This document shows, one piece after another, positions 47,660-57,343 of a stretch of 64,000 bases of DNA. The stretch is from Pseudomonadota bacterium (GTDB lineage: Bacteria > Desulfobacterota > Desulfobulbia > Desulfobulbales > JAHJIY01), in assembly GCA_018823175.1 (NCBI GenBank), contig JAHJIY010000013.1, forward strand, positions 1 through 64,000, written 5' to 3'. Position 1 is the first letter of the stretch. The number at the start of each line of letters is the position of its first letter. The notes beneath the pieces are model-generated. The model was not told the DNA's origin. It searched no databases and saw only the letters and a list, made by a program, of their open reading frames with translations. The position numbers were made by a program, and so were the translations under genes.

Positions 47660-48751
47660 ATGAACATCCTGATGATCTCAATGGACTTTCCGCCCACCGT
47701 CGGCGGGATTTCGGCCCATGTCTATGAACTGTCAAATACCCTGGCAAAGGCCGGCCACCAGGTAACGGTCCTGGCCCGGGAGCTTAAAGACGGTCAGAGC
47801 TATCCGCCCTTGAGCAATATCAAACTGCACACAATCAAACTCCAACTGATCAGCCCCTTGTACGGCCTGCAGATCACCCGCAAGATCAAAAAACTTTTGC
47901 CGGCAGTAAAACCCGACATCATTCATATCCACGGCATGGGCCCGCTGGAATGGTACAATATTAAATCGGTGCCGCTGGTCTACACCAATCACACCTCCGG
48001 ATACCTGAAAAGGATCAAAAAAGGCGGCATCAGGCGGATGGCGCTGTTAAAAAGACTATTCAAAAAACCCGACCTTTTTCTCGCCCCCAGCCGGGAACTG
48101 CTGGAGACCCCCTTTCCGGTCGCCGCCCCCAAGGTCTTTATCTCAAACGGGATCGACGCCAAAAAATACCAATTCAACCAAGAGCAGCGGCAAACCTTGC
48201 GCAAAGAGCTGGGAATTGAAGAACTGCAACCACTGGGGATTTTGACCAGAAGACTGGTTGAAAAAAACGGAGTGGCCTTTCTGGCCAAGGCAACCAAACA
48301 CCTAAAAAATCAAAACTTGCGCCTGCTACTGATTGGCGACGGTCCGGAACGACCAGTCATTGAGCGTGAACTATCCCACCATTTTGCCGGCCGTTTCCAG
48401 ATGCTCGGTTCAATGACCCACGATGCCATTGTCCCCTTTTATTCGGCCGCCGACTTTTCGATCCTGCCATCATTAATGGAGGCGACCAGCATCAGCGGTC
48501 TGGAGGCCATGGCCTCGGGCCTGCCCTTACTCGGCACCAACGTCGGCGGCATCCCTGAACTTATCGAAAACGAGGGTAATGGCCTTTTATGCCGCCCGGC
48601 CGACGAGAAGGATCTGGCCGAAAAAATTGATCTTCTGCTGACCATGGATCTCAAAAAATTAGGCGCCCGGTCCCGGGAGCTGGTCGAGGAAAAATTTGAC
48701 TGGCAACAGATCGCCCAGCAGACTATCACCGCCTACGAGAGCGTCTTATGA
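47660..48751 (+). CDS. GT4-family glycosyltransferase
   Basis: About 363 residues from the ATG at 47660. The frame is open back to 47567, but that part is repeat sequence. It begins [24 protein letters not shown], with [18 protein letters not shown] and [23 protein letters not shown] in the donor domain. Second of two GT4 enzymes here and not closely similar to the first. It overlaps wecB by 4 bp (ATGA). Acceptor and sugar are unknown. Confidence 0.9.
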   Translation: MNILMISMDFPPTVGGISAHVYELSNTLAKAGHQVTVLARELKDGQSYPPLSNIKLHTIKLQLISPLYGLQITRKIKKLLPAVKPDIIHIHGMGPLEWYNIKSVPLVYTNHTSGYLKRIKKGGIRRMALLKRLFKKPDLFLAPSRELLETPFPVAAPKVFISNGIDAKKYQFNQEQRQTLRKELGIEELQPLGILTRRLVEKNGVAFLAKATKHLKNQNLRLLLIGDGPERPVIERELSHHFAGRFQMLGSMTHDAIVPFYSAADFSILPSLMEATSISGLEAMASGLPLLGTNVGGIPELIENEGNGLLCRPADEKDLAEKIDLLLTMDLKKLGARSRELVEEKFDWQQIAQQTITAYESVL

Positions 48752-49896
48752 AAAAAGTACTGATCGTGTTCGGCACCAGACCAGAGGCCATAAAAATGGC
48801 CCCGGTGATCAAAGAGCTTGAAAAATATCCGACTGAAATCGAACTAAAGGTGTGCGTTACCGCCCAACACCGGGAAATGCTTGATCAGATTCTGCAAGTA
48901 TTTGCAATTTCGCCTGATTACGATCTGAATATCATGCAGAGCAACCAGGACATTTATGACATCACGATCAATGTCCTGGCCAAGATGAAAGGGGTGCTGG
49001 CCGAAGCCAAACCTGACCTGGTGCTGGTCCATGGCGACACCACCACAACCTTTGCCGCTTCCCTGGCCGCCTTTTATCAGCAGATCGCGGTCGGACACGT
49101 GGAAGGCGGTTTACGGACCCATAACATCTACTCACCATTCCCGGAAGAAATGAATCGGCAGCTGGCCTCCCGACTCGCCAGATTCCACTTTGCCCCAACT
49201 GCCGCCAACCGAGACAATCTCCTGAAAGAAGGAATTCCCGCCGAGCGGATCATCATCACCGGCAATACCGTAATTGACGCCTTGCTGATGATGCTGGCCA
49301 AAATTCAAAACAACCCGACCCTGCAGGCGGCAATCGACCAAACCATGACCCAAAGCGGCTATGACCTACCCGCAGTTACAGCTGACCAAAAAATATTACT
49401 GGTCACCGGCCACCGGCGGGAAAACTTTGGCCAGGGCTTTTTAAACATCTGCGAGGCGTTAAAAGAAATCGCCCACCGCTTCCCTGATCTCGACATCGTT
49501 TATCCGGTCCATTTAAATCCCAATGTCCGGGAACCGGTAAACCGCATTCTGTCGCAGATCAAAAACATCTTCCTGATTGAACCACTGCCGTATGAAGCTT
49601 TTCTCCACCTGATGGGAAGATCGACGGTCATCCTGACTGACAGTGGCGGCATCCAGGAGGAGTCGCCATCTTTATCCATCCCGACCGTGGTGATGCGGGA
49701 CAACACAGAAAGGCAAGAGGCGGTTGACGCCGGCACCGTAAAACTGGTGGGGACCGACAAAAACAAGATTATCAAGGCGGTCAGCGCCCTGCTAAACGAT
49801 GCCGTCAGCTACCAACAGATGGCAATGGCCCAAAACCCTTATGGCGATGGCAAGGCAGCGAAAAGAATTGCTGATTTCATCCGCAACCTACCTTAA
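48748..49896 (+). CDS. wecB: UDP-N-acetylglucosamine 2-epimerase (non-hydrolysing)
   Basis: 382 residues. [18 protein letters not shown] at the start, [35 protein letters not shown] and [13 protein letters not shown] are all standard family blocks. It converts UDP-GlcNAc to UDP-ManNAc for polysaccharide synthesis. Overlaps the glycosyltransferase upstream by 4 bp. No UDP-ManNAc dehydrogenase (wecC) is next to it. Confidence 0.95.
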   Translation: MKKVLIVFGTRPEAIKMAPVIKELEKYPTEIELKVCVTAQHREMLDQILQVFAISPDYDLNIMQSNQDIYDITINVLAKMKGVLAEAKPDLVLVHGDTTTTFAASLAAFYQQIAVGHVEGGLRTHNIYSPFPEEMNRQLASRLARFHFAPTAANRDNLLKEGIPAERIIITGNTVIDALLMMLAKIQNNPTLQAAIDQTMTQSGYDLPAVTADQKILLVTGHRRENFGQGFLNICEALKEIAHRFPDLDIVYPVHLNPNVREPVNRILSQIKNIFLIEPLPYEAFLHLMGRSTVILTDSGGIQEESPSLSIPTVVMRDNTERQEAVDAGTVKLVGTDKNKIIKAVSALLNDAVSYQQMAMAQNPYGDGKAAKRIADFIRNLP

Positions 49897-49923
49897 CGCT
49901 AAAATTTCCGGGAAAACAAAAAA

Positions 49924-50808
49924 ATGCCGATATCGAATAATTCACTGGCCGAGTGGATATGTAAAAAAAGATTTATCCACCGCAGCATCCGGGAATTTCT
50001 GACCAAAATCATCGCGCCCCGATTCAATGACGGTCACCATTTTGAAACCGACTTCTTCGGTCTGATCTGGCCGGGAATTACCAGCAATTACATCGACTAT
50101 CAGGTGTTGCTGCGCGGGGCCTATGAAAAATTCATGCTTTTTTTCATGCGGGATGCCTTTGCCGCGCTGCCCAGGGAAGAGGCAGTCTTTCTCGATGTCG
50201 GCGCAAACATTGGGAATCATTCACTTTTCATGTCAAAATACGCGACGACCGTCCACTCATTTGAGCCATACGCACCGGCCCGAAACATTTTGGAAAATAA
50301 GATAAAAATAAATCAGCTAAAAAATATAATTGTCCATCCCGTAGGTCTGAGCAGCAAGAATGAAACCATCCCCTTCTACCCGCCCAACCTGGCCAACCTC
50401 GGAACCGGCTCCTTTGAAAAGGAGTATTGCGCCGATAATGAACAGGCAGCCGTTTCGTTAATGGTGGTAGTGGGCGATGAGGAAATAGCAGGAAACAAGA
50501 TTACCGGAATCAGCCTGATCAAAATTGATGTCGAAGGCCATGAACGACAGGTCATTGACGGACTAAACCAGACCATTAAAGACAACCGGCCGATCGTGAT
50601 TTTTGAATCATCCCCCGCAACCCGGGACTCATTGGCCACCTTTGAGAGCATGACCGCCCTCTTTCCGGAGGATTACTCCTTTTATATCTTTGCGCTGAAA
50701 AACAAAAAAACCGGCCGTTACCGGCTGGCCAAAATCACCAGCCTTGATTCATTAAAAAACAACGAAATTATCGCCATGCCCCATGAAAAATTTAACAACT
50801 TACAATAA
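49924..50808 (+). CDS. FkbM-family methyltransferase
   Basis: 294 residues. SAM-binding FLDVGANIGNHSLFMS, HSFEPYAPAR, and LIKIDVEGHERQVIDGL are the FkbM signatures. Such enzymes O-methylate sugars in exported polysaccharides; in this setting it probably modifies LPS or capsule sugar. It lies 27 bp after wecB in the same operon. Confidence 0.88.
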   Translation: MPISNNSLAEWICKKRFIHRSIREFLTKIIAPRFNDGHHFETDFFGLIWPGITSNYIDYQVLLRGAYEKFMLFFMRDAFAALPREEAVFLDVGANIGNHSLFMSKYATTVHSFEPYAPARNILENKIKINQLKNIIVHPVGLSSKNETIPFYPPNLANLGTGSFEKEYCADNEQAAVSLMVVVGDEEIAGNKITGISLIKIDVEGHERQVIDGLNQTIKDNRPIVIFESSPATRDSLATFESMTALFPEDYSFYIFALKNKKTGRYRLAKITSLDSLKNNEIIAMPHEKFNNLQ

Positions 50809-50832
50809 ATAATAACGAAATTTAGACAAGCC

Positions 50833-52098
50833 ATGTCATCGACAAACCACCAACCAACAGCTACCAGACTGGACAAATTCTGCCTTTATACCGCGGCAGC
50901 CTTTCCATGTGCCCTGATCACCAGTAACAGCGCCCTTGAGGCAATTATCGCCTTGGTCGGCATCAGCTGGCTGGGCGGGTTAATATTCCAGCGCCGTAAT
51001 CCTTTTCCCGATCTGCTCAAAGACCCGCTGGTCCTGCCCTGGCTTGCCTGGTATGGAGCGGTGGTCCTCAGTCTGCTAATAAACGGCCCGGGGAGCAAAG
51101 GCTGGGGCCATGACCTCATCCTTTTCAGGCAACTCCTCTTCATGACCGCCCTGCTGGACATCTCACGCCGAATGCCGATCGCCAGAACTCTGATGATCGG
51201 ACTGGCGGCCGGATTAGCATGGGTGGCGATCAACCTGACGCTATCCTACACGATCGGTCATGACCTGATCGGCAATTCCCTGCTCCATTATCAGAAAAAG
51301 AAAACCTCACTGATCGGTCCCATAACCGGCCTCACCGCTTACGCCGGTCCCCTCTTCTGCTGTTTTGCTTTACTCCGAAAACAACTGAACACCAGGCTCA
51401 GAATCCTGGCCATGGCCGTCGGCCTGCTCTCGTTTTTTCTTCTCTTTTACAGCGGGGTCAGAACCACAATTATTGCCTCTTTCGCCGGACTTGCTGTCGG
51501 CCTGCTCTGGCAATTTGGCAGACGATTTTCGATCAAGAGTCTGACCATAACCGGGATAGCTTGTGTCCTGTTGCTCGGAATTGCCATTCAGAACATCCAG
51601 ATCGCGCAGATAAATAAAGTGGTCAATCTGGCCAGCATGTATGACCGGGTCAAGGTCTGGCAGGTATCAACGGCCATGTGGCAAGACAGTCCATGGTTCG
51701 GAATCGGGGTCTCTTCGTTCCGGGAAACCTATAAAGAAAAAGCCGCGACTTTCCCCCAGGATGACGTGATCATGCCAAACGGCACCATTTTTTCCTGGCA
51801 TAAAAATACAACCCATGCCCACAACACTATCCTGATGTTGCTGGTCTGTACCGGCATCCCTGGCCTGCTGACCTTCCTCTGGTTATTTGGCCGCCTGGCG
51901 ATTAATTCCATTCGGGTCCAGAATCAACATCCGGAAGTGATTGCGCTTTTGACCGTGTTCATCCTGATCGCCCTGGTCGGCTACAATATCTATCACAGCT
52001 GGTATAACGCCCTATTCGCCTATCTGGCGGCACTAGCCGGCACCCTGTTTGGACCGGCCGGCGGATCCGGAGACCTGGAAAAACTCAGCCATGATTAA
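50833..52098 (+). CDS. O-antigen ligase-like membrane protein (WaaL family)
   Basis: 421 residues with about 11-12 membrane helices and one large periplasmic loop (about 275-335: YDRVKVWQVSTAMWQDSPWFGIGVSSFRE) followed by THAHNTILMLLVCTGIPGLL, the Wzy/WaaL ligase pattern. It would join O-chain to lipid A-core, or polymerise glycan, in the inner membrane. Its stop overlaps the YrbL-like gene by 8 bp. Confidence 0.87.
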   Translation: MSSTNHQPTATRLDKFCLYTAAAFPCALITSNSALEAIIALVGISWLGGLIFQRRNPFPDLLKDPLVLPWLAWYGAVVLSLLINGPGSKGWGHDLILFRQLLFMTALLDISRRMPIARTLMIGLAAGLAWVAINLTLSYTIGHDLIGNSLLHYQKKKTSLIGPITGLTAYAGPLFCCFALLRKQLNTRLRILAMAVGLLSFFLLFYSGVRTTIIASFAGLAVGLLWQFGRRFSIKSLTITGIACVLLLGIAIQNIQIAQINKVVNLASMYDRVKVWQVSTAMWQDSPWFGIGVSSFRETYKEKAATFPQDDVIMPNGTIFSWHKNTTHAHNTILMLLVCTGIPGLLTFLWLFGRLAINSIRVQNQHPEVIALLTVFILIALVGYNIYHSWYNALFAYLAALAGTLFGPAGGSGDLEKLSHD

Positions 52099-52735
52099 GC
52101 TTAACAACTCCAACCTCGTCGGCACCGGCAACGACCGGGTGGTCTACCAGGACCCGACCCATCCGGACCGGTGCATCAAAATTTCCCGTCATCCGGTGGA
52201 TAAAAGCTACCAGATAAAAGGGCTCCAAAACCGGCTCCTGTGGTTGGCCCGAGGAAGAGATCTCCGTTATTTTGATCACAACTTCGTCGATGTCCTGACG
52301 GCCGAGCTTCTGGAAAAGAGAAACAACCAGAGGGTCTTTGATCATCTGCCCCGCTGCTTTGGCTTTGTCGATACCGACCTTGGCCCCGGCGTATCCTGGG
52401 AGACCATCCGCAACAGTGACAATTCGCCATGCATCTCGCTCAAGGACTGTTACCATCAGCCCGGAATTCTGGGAGAAAATGAAACGGAATTACTAAAAAT
52501 TGCGCTGAATGAATTCTTTGCCTGGCAGCTGGACAATCATATAATGCTTCGGGAAATCGCCTTTACCAACACCCTGGTTCGCCGAAATGAAGACGGCAGC
52601 ATCCGGCTCTATCATATTGACGCCATCGGCTGTGTTGACATTATCCCTCTGGCCCTTTATTTTAATGGAATTGCCGGACTACGGATCAGAAGCAAGATCT
52701 TCCGGTTCAAGAAGAAACTGCCCTGGTTTAAATAG
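52091..52735 (+). CDS. YrbL-like protein (PhoP regulatory network family, kinase-like fold)
   Basis: About 214 residues from the ATG at 52091, inside the end of the ligase gene. NLVGTGNDRVVYQDPTHPDRCIKISR at the start looks like a nucleotide loop and conserved lysine; REIAFTNTLVRR and YHIDAIG correspond to the catalytic and metal motifs. This matches the YrbL-PhoP_reg family, often found with LPS core genes and perhaps a sugar kinase like WaaP. The activity is inferred. Confidence 0.78.
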   Translation: MIKLNNSNLVGTGNDRVVYQDPTHPDRCIKISRHPVDKSYQIKGLQNRLLWLARGRDLRYFDHNFVDVLTAELLEKRNNQRVFDHLPRCFGFVDTDLGPGVSWETIRNSDNSPCISLKDCYHQPGILGENETELLKIALNEFFAWQLDNHIMLREIAFTNTLVRRNEDGSIRLYHIDAIGCVDIIPLALYFNGIAGLRIRSKIFRFKKKLPWFK

Positions 52736-52820
52736 ATGACTAAGTCTTCCGCTGTTAACGATCAGATTTCAACCTAAAATGTTATTTCTTTATAAATTAT
52801 AAGCCACCGAAGGAAACAAG

Positions 52821-52988
52821 ATGATATCCCAAGACCTGTTGGACATTCTGGCCTGCCCGCAATGCAAAGGGGCCCTGAAATTGACCGAAAAAAATGACGG
52901 CCTGATCTGTGAAAAATGCAAACTGCTTTACGAGATCAAGGAAGACATCCCGATCATGCTGGTGGACGAGGCAAAAAAGATTGATTGA
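52821..52988 (+). CDS. Trm112-like small zinc protein (YcaR/UPF0434 type)
   Basis: 55 residues: starts MISQDLLDILACPQCKG, has a second Cys pair CEKCKLLY and ends IPIMLVDEAKKID. Four cysteines in two CxxC pairs give a zinc ribbon. Same size and motif as YcaR, which in enterobacteria lies beside kdsB and msbA. Ribosome site AAGGAAAC. Probably a small stabilising partner protein. Confidence 0.88.
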   Translation: MISQDLLDILACPQCKGALKLTEKNDGLICEKCKLLYEIKEDIPIMLVDEAKKID

Positions 52989-53066
52989 CCGCAAGTAATT
53001 CCGGTCAGCAAAACCCGCATACTTTTCAAGCAATCAATAGCGCGGACTACTCATATTTTTTCCGAC

Positions 53067-53909
53067 ATGAAAGAACAATTTTCCCAGACCATTTCCCGCT
53101 GTTTTGTCAACGCCCCCTTTGACCGGCTGCGGCAGGACCTGCTTGCCAAATTTATCGAAAACCGCCTGCAGCCGGAGATCGGCCTGGAAGGTGATTGCCT
53201 CTACAACTGTTCCCGTCAGGACTTCAAGGATCTCGCCCGGACCTTTCAAGCAGAAGGCCTCGCCTGCACGATCCACGCCCCATTCTATGACCTCTCGCCC
53301 GGTGCTTCCGATCAATACATCAGACAATCCAGCCTCAATAAATTGAAAAAATCCTTCGAACTAATCGAGGTTTTCAAACCACAATCCATCGTCTGTCATC
53401 TCTCCTACGAAGAGAACAAACACGGCTTCAAGCAAGACGACTGGCTCAAATATTCAATTGAGACCTGGCAGGAACTGCTGGAGATCGCTGGACAATATCA
53501 AACCCCGATGATGCTTGAAAACACCTACGAAACCGAGCCCAAACAGCACCAAAATATCTTGGCGGCGCTCGACTCGCCCTACGCCCGCTTCTGCCTGGAT
53601 GTCGGCCACACCCTGGCCTTTGCCCGCACTTCCTGGCAGGAATGGCTGCCGGCGCTTACGCCCTGGCTGGGTCAACTCCATCTGCATGACAACATGGGAG
53701 ATATGGACAACCACCTGGCCATCGGTCATGGCATCTTTGACTTTGCGGGATTATTTGATTATCTCCGGCAGAATGATCTCTCGCCGATCATGACCATGGA
53801 ACCGCATCACGAAGAGCAATTATGGGACAGTATCGCGGCCCTCGACAAACTATTGTTTGACAAAACACCGTTAACCAGCCCGCCTCACTCCACAAAAAAT
53901 CAGCCATAA
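53067..53909 (+). CDS. Sugar phosphate isomerase/epimerase family TIM barrel
   Basis: 280 residues. AP endonuclease 2/xylose isomerase-like barrel with intact metal ligands: E in MLENTYET, D and H in CLDVGHTLAF, H in QLHLHDNMGDMDNHLAIGHG, E in TMEPHHEE. The GHG.FDF block is typical of this group. Sits between the Trm112-like gene and kdsB. The substrate is unknown. It is a regular-length member, unlike the two barrels in the glucan operon. Confidence 0.82.
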   Translation: MKEQFSQTISRCFVNAPFDRLRQDLLAKFIENRLQPEIGLEGDCLYNCSRQDFKDLARTFQAEGLACTIHAPFYDLSPGASDQYIRQSSLNKLKKSFELIEVFKPQSIVCHLSYEENKHGFKQDDWLKYSIETWQELLEIAGQYQTPMMLENTYETEPKQHQNILAALDSPYARFCLDVGHTLAFARTSWQEWLPALTPWLGQLHLHDNMGDMDNHLAIGHGIFDFAGLFDYLRQNDLSPIMTMEPHHEEQLWDSIAALDKLLFDKTPLTSPPHSTKNQP

Positions 53910-54037
53910 AATTGGGTGTTTTCTGGAAATAATGGTATGTTATCAACTTTTCGATGCAATTTCAGGTTGCCTTGGAGATTGTCTTTTACACTACTTCAGG
54001 TTCCCTTTTAACCTTCTTAGCCAAAACAAGATACTTG

Positions 54038-54790
54038 ATGACCACTCTACCCAAATGTTACGGCATTATCCCGACCCGCTACGCCTCCTCCCGCTTTGAG
54101 GGCAAGCCTCTGGCCCTTATCCTCGGCAAGCCGATGATCTGGCATGTTTACACCCGGGCCCGGCAATGTCCGGAGCTTGAACAGGTGGTGCTGGCCACCG
54201 ACGATGACCGGATCTTTAACACGGCCAGACAACTGGAGATCCCGGTCCTGATGACCAGCCCGGACCATTCGTGCGGCACCGAGCGGGTCCTTGAGGCGGC
54301 ACAGATCCTTAAGGTCCCGGCGGATGGGGTCATCCTTAATATTCAAGGTGACGAACCTTCGCTAGCACCGGAGATGCTCAGTGAGCTTCTTGGCCCATTC
54401 TCCGACTCGGCGGTACAAGTGACCACCCTGGCCCATGAAATCACCCTTGAGCAAGCCAAAAATCCCGATCTGGTCAAAGTAGTGCTGGCCCATGACCACA
54501 AAGCCCTTTACTTCTCCCGCTCCCCCATCCCCTATCCCCGCGACCACAAAGACGGACCATATCTTGGCCACATCGGCCTTTACGGTTTTCGAATGAAGAC
54601 CCTGGAAAAATTTGTCGGCCTGAAAAAAGGTGCCCTTGAACAACGGGAAAAACTCGAACAACTCCGCCTCCTTGAGCATGGCATTTCGATCCAGGTAGTG
54701 CCGACCAGCTATCAGGGTTACGGGGTCGACCGTCCCGAAGATATCGCGGTGGTGGAAGAAATCTTGAAAAAATCAGCTTCAGCGGCTTAA
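54038..54790 (+). CDS. kdsB: 3-deoxy-manno-octulosonate cytidylyltransferase (CMP-Kdo synthetase)
   Basis: About 250 residues from the ATG at 54038; the open frame upstream to 53954 looks non-coding. [57 protein letters not shown] and GLYGFR are the family blocks. It activates Kdo with CTP for lipid A-core assembly, consistent with msbA and the ligase in the same region. Confidence 0.96.
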   Translation: MTTLPKCYGIIPTRYASSRFEGKPLALILGKPMIWHVYTRARQCPELEQVVLATDDDRIFNTARQLEIPVLMTSPDHSCGTERVLEAAQILKVPADGVILNIQGDEPSLAPEMLSELLGPFSDSAVQVTTLAHEITLEQAKNPDLVKVVLAHDHKALYFSRSPIPYPRDHKDGPYLGHIGLYGFRMKTLEKFVGLKKGALEQREKLEQLRLLEHGISIQVVPTSYQGYGVDRPEDIAVVEEILKKSASAA

Positions 54791-54819
54791 AATATTCAAA
54801 TAAACATGGAGGGAATTTC

Positions 54820-55434
54820 ATGGGCATAGCAATTCGACTGATCACATTAACAACTGTTCTTATCATGAGCCTGGGCGTTGCCGGATGTACGGTCTCGACC
54901 CGCACGGTCGATGCAGACGAAGAAGTGGTCTACGATGAAGGTTATAATTTTTCCGACAAAAAAAATATCGTCGCTGCTCTGACCAACTCCCTCTTGACCA
55001 AAAAACCTCTGGTCTCCGCCAGTGACCGGCCGATTATTGTGGTCTACGGCATTGCCAACCGGACCAATGAGCATATCAGCACCGACGGCATCAGTGATGA
55101 TCTCCGTCAAGCCTTGCTTGAGAGCGGCAAACTTCGTTTCATCAACAAAGAACAGCGCGAGAATATCGCCCGCGAAGCGGATTATCAATACGGGAGCAGG
55201 GTGGCGCCTGAGACCAGGATCCAGATGGCAAGGCAGACCGGGGCCAAATACATGCTCACCGGCACCCTCCGTTCCATCGACAAGGAACAACCCCGCCAGG
55301 TCCGGTTAAAGAAAAAAGTCCTTAAATATTACAGCTTGAATCTTGAACTGACCGACCTTGAGACCAGTCTCATTGAATGGGCCGACAAAACCGAAGTTAT
55401 CCGGGAGGCCTCAAAGCCTTTTATCGGCTGGTAA
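54820..55434 (+). CDS. lpoB: Penicillin-binding protein activator LpoB-like lipoprotein
   Basis: 204 residues. Signal peptide with lipobox LGVAGC (Cys at about 23). The mature part has LpoB-type blocks RPIIVVYGIANRTNEHISTDGISDDLRQALLESGKLRFI and TGAKYMLTGTLRSI. LpoB reaches from the outer membrane through peptidoglycan to activate PBP1B. Ribosome site GGAGGG, 6 nt spacing. It is followed within 7 bp by a second lipoprotein gene, so the two are a pair. Confidence 0.87.
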   Translation: MGIAIRLITLTTVLIMSLGVAGCTVSTRTVDADEEVVYDEGYNFSDKKNIVAALTNSLLTKKPLVSASDRPIIVVYGIANRTNEHISTDGISDDLRQALLESGKLRFINKEQRENIAREADYQYGSRVAPETRIQMARQTGAKYMLTGTLRSIDKEQPRQVRLKKKVLKYYSLNLELTDLETSLIEWADKTEVIREASKPFIGW

Positions 55435-55440
55435 TAAAAC

Positions 55441-56775
55441 TTGCCCGGCCCCGACCCCATGCTGCCTACCTGTCGTCATTCCCCAAGCCGGGCCAACACC
55501 TGTAACTTTAACCGTTACAAGCGGTCGGCCTGGCTCATCGTTTTACTCGCCCTGATCCTGGGGGGGTGCGCCTCGGCAAAACTCACCGATGCCCGGCGGG
55601 AGTTCCATGCCGGTTATCCGACAAGAGCCTACGACATCCTCAGCAAAGTCAAATCATATCCGGCCCGGGACAAACTTCTCTTCCATCTGGAAATGGGAGT
55701 TATTCTTTTTAATCTCGGCCGATACGAACAAAGCACCGCCGAGTTTCTGGCCGCCGCCCGCCTGAAAAAGGAACAGGAGATTATCAGCATCTCCGAACAA
55801 GCCGGCTCCCTGATAACCACCGAATGGCTTACCGAGTACAAAGGAGAGTACGGTGAACGCCTCTGGATCCACACCTATCTGATGATGAATTTTTTGCTCC
55901 AGGCAAAATATGAAGACGCACTGGTCGAGGCCAAGCAAGCGCTGGAGTTATACGAAAAATACCCGGAAGTCTTGGCCGAAGATTATTTCACCCGCACCCT
56001 GATTGCGATCTGCTATGAACTCTTAGGGGAATACAATGACGCGTACATCGAATACAAATCCCTTTTTTCTCAACTGCCGGACAAAAAAAATCTTGCCGGA
56101 GAGCTCTATTATCTGGCCCACAGATTGGGCTTTTCGGATGAATCGACCCAATACGCCGCTTATCTCAACAAAGAGGAACAGGATTTCTGGCAAAATCCGC
56201 CGGAGACGGAAATTGTTATCTTTGCCGAACTAGGCCGGGCACCCGATAAAATTCCGGGCAATATTGTGGTACCGCCAACCATTCGCTTTTCCTTTCCTCA
56301 ATACCGGAATGACTACGATAACGATTATTTTATAGACTTGATTCATCCGGAAAAAAAAGGCCAAATCTCCAAAACAACGACCGAGGTCAGGGAGGTTTTA
56401 GTAACCTCACTTGAGGCCCGGGCAAAATCGATGATCGTCAAAGAGACGGCAAGAGTTGCGATAAAAGAAGCACTGGCCCAGGCAATTGAGGAAAATAATG
56501 GCGCCGCCGCCGGGGCATTGACCCGGGCGATCCTCTTTCTCAGCGAAGAACCAGACACCAGAGGGTGGGAAACCCTGCCGGCGGAATTTGCCCTGCTCAG
56601 AATCCGTCTACACCCGGGAACCCATGATCTGGTCATCGCTATCAAGGATTATTACGGAAACACCATCGAAAAAATTGATCTGCCGGAAGTGAAACTTTAT
56701 CCCGGACAGAATTTTTTCAAGGCGATCAAGTGGCCTGAGGCCATGAGCGAAAAAGTAGAAGAAAGTACCAACTAA
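55441..56775 (+). CDS. Tetratricopeptide-like lipoprotein (COG3014-like)
   Basis: 444 residues in the longest frame (TTG at 55441; ATG at 55459 also possible). The lipobox is LILGGCAS after a hydrophobic segment. The mature protein starts with TPR-like helices (GYPTRAYDILSKV, GRYEQSTAEFLAAA, KYEDALVEAKQALELYEKYP, GEYNDAYIEYKSL). A beta-rich C-terminal part follows, with ending RIRLHPGTHDLVIAI. It matches lipoproteins found next to lpoB in other bacteria, from memory. Probably an envelope partner of LpoB. Confidence 0.8.
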   Translation: MPGPDPMLPTCRHSPSRANTCNFNRYKRSAWLIVLLALILGGCASAKLTDARREFHAGYPTRAYDILSKVKSYPARDKLLFHLEMGVILFNLGRYEQSTAEFLAAARLKKEQEIISISEQAGSLITTEWLTEYKGEYGERLWIHTYLMMNFLLQAKYEDALVEAKQALELYEKYPEVLAEDYFTRTLIAICYELLGEYNDAYIEYKSLFSQLPDKKNLAGELYYLAHRLGFSDESTQYAAYLNKEEQDFWQNPPETEIVIFAELGRAPDKIPGNIVVPPTIRFSFPQYRNDYDNDYFIDLIHPEKKGQISKTTTEVREVLVTSLEARAKSMIVKETARVAIKEALAQAIEENNGAAAGALTRAILFLSEEPDTRGWETLPAEFALLRIRLHPGTHDLVIAIKDYYGNTIEKIDLPEVKLYPGQNFFKAIKWPEAMSEKVEESTN

Positions 56776-57343
56776 TGCCGATCCGACACATGCAGTAATT
56801 TTAAGTTTTCCCGTCCCTTAATCCTCCTTTTCATCCGTTGTCAATTGTTCACTATCCAACCCCTATATTTCCTCCAAGATAAAAGGTTGCTTAAAGTGAC
56901 TCAACCTCAATATTTTCTAAGAAATTTCACCTACCAAATTCTGCAAAATTCAATTCCTCTGTTCCTTGCTTAATCATTATTCAATTTATCTTGTCATATC
57001 AGTATGATAGATTTATTTTAGGCCATAGTATTTTTTTTATTGACAGTTTCTCAAAACGAATGCATAAGGGAGTCAGAATATATGATTTCCGGTCCGTATA
57101 TGTTCCTTTATTTTTAACGGAACTACGGGTAGTTAAATTATCCCGGCATTCATGGTTCCTTAGAGGCCATTGTTTGACAAGAATCAAACCAGCAGGACAA
57201 CCGCAAAATCTGACCTTTTCGCCTCTTCGGCGTAGCCAACAAACTTACCCTGTAAAACATCCTAACCCAGACATTCGGAGACTCCCCAAATTTACCGGGG
57301 AAAGCTTCAACATAAGAGCACAAATTAATTCAGGAGAAAAATC
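56776..57343. other. AT-rich intergenic region before the kamA operon
   Basis: 568 bp. The only sizeable open frame (56991-57347, 118 codons) has no ribosome site, odd composition and runs into the next gene's start, so I regard it as non-coding. A small CGCC-tcttc-GGCG hairpin is near 57220. It probably carries the promoter of the operon that follows. Confidence 0.5.
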
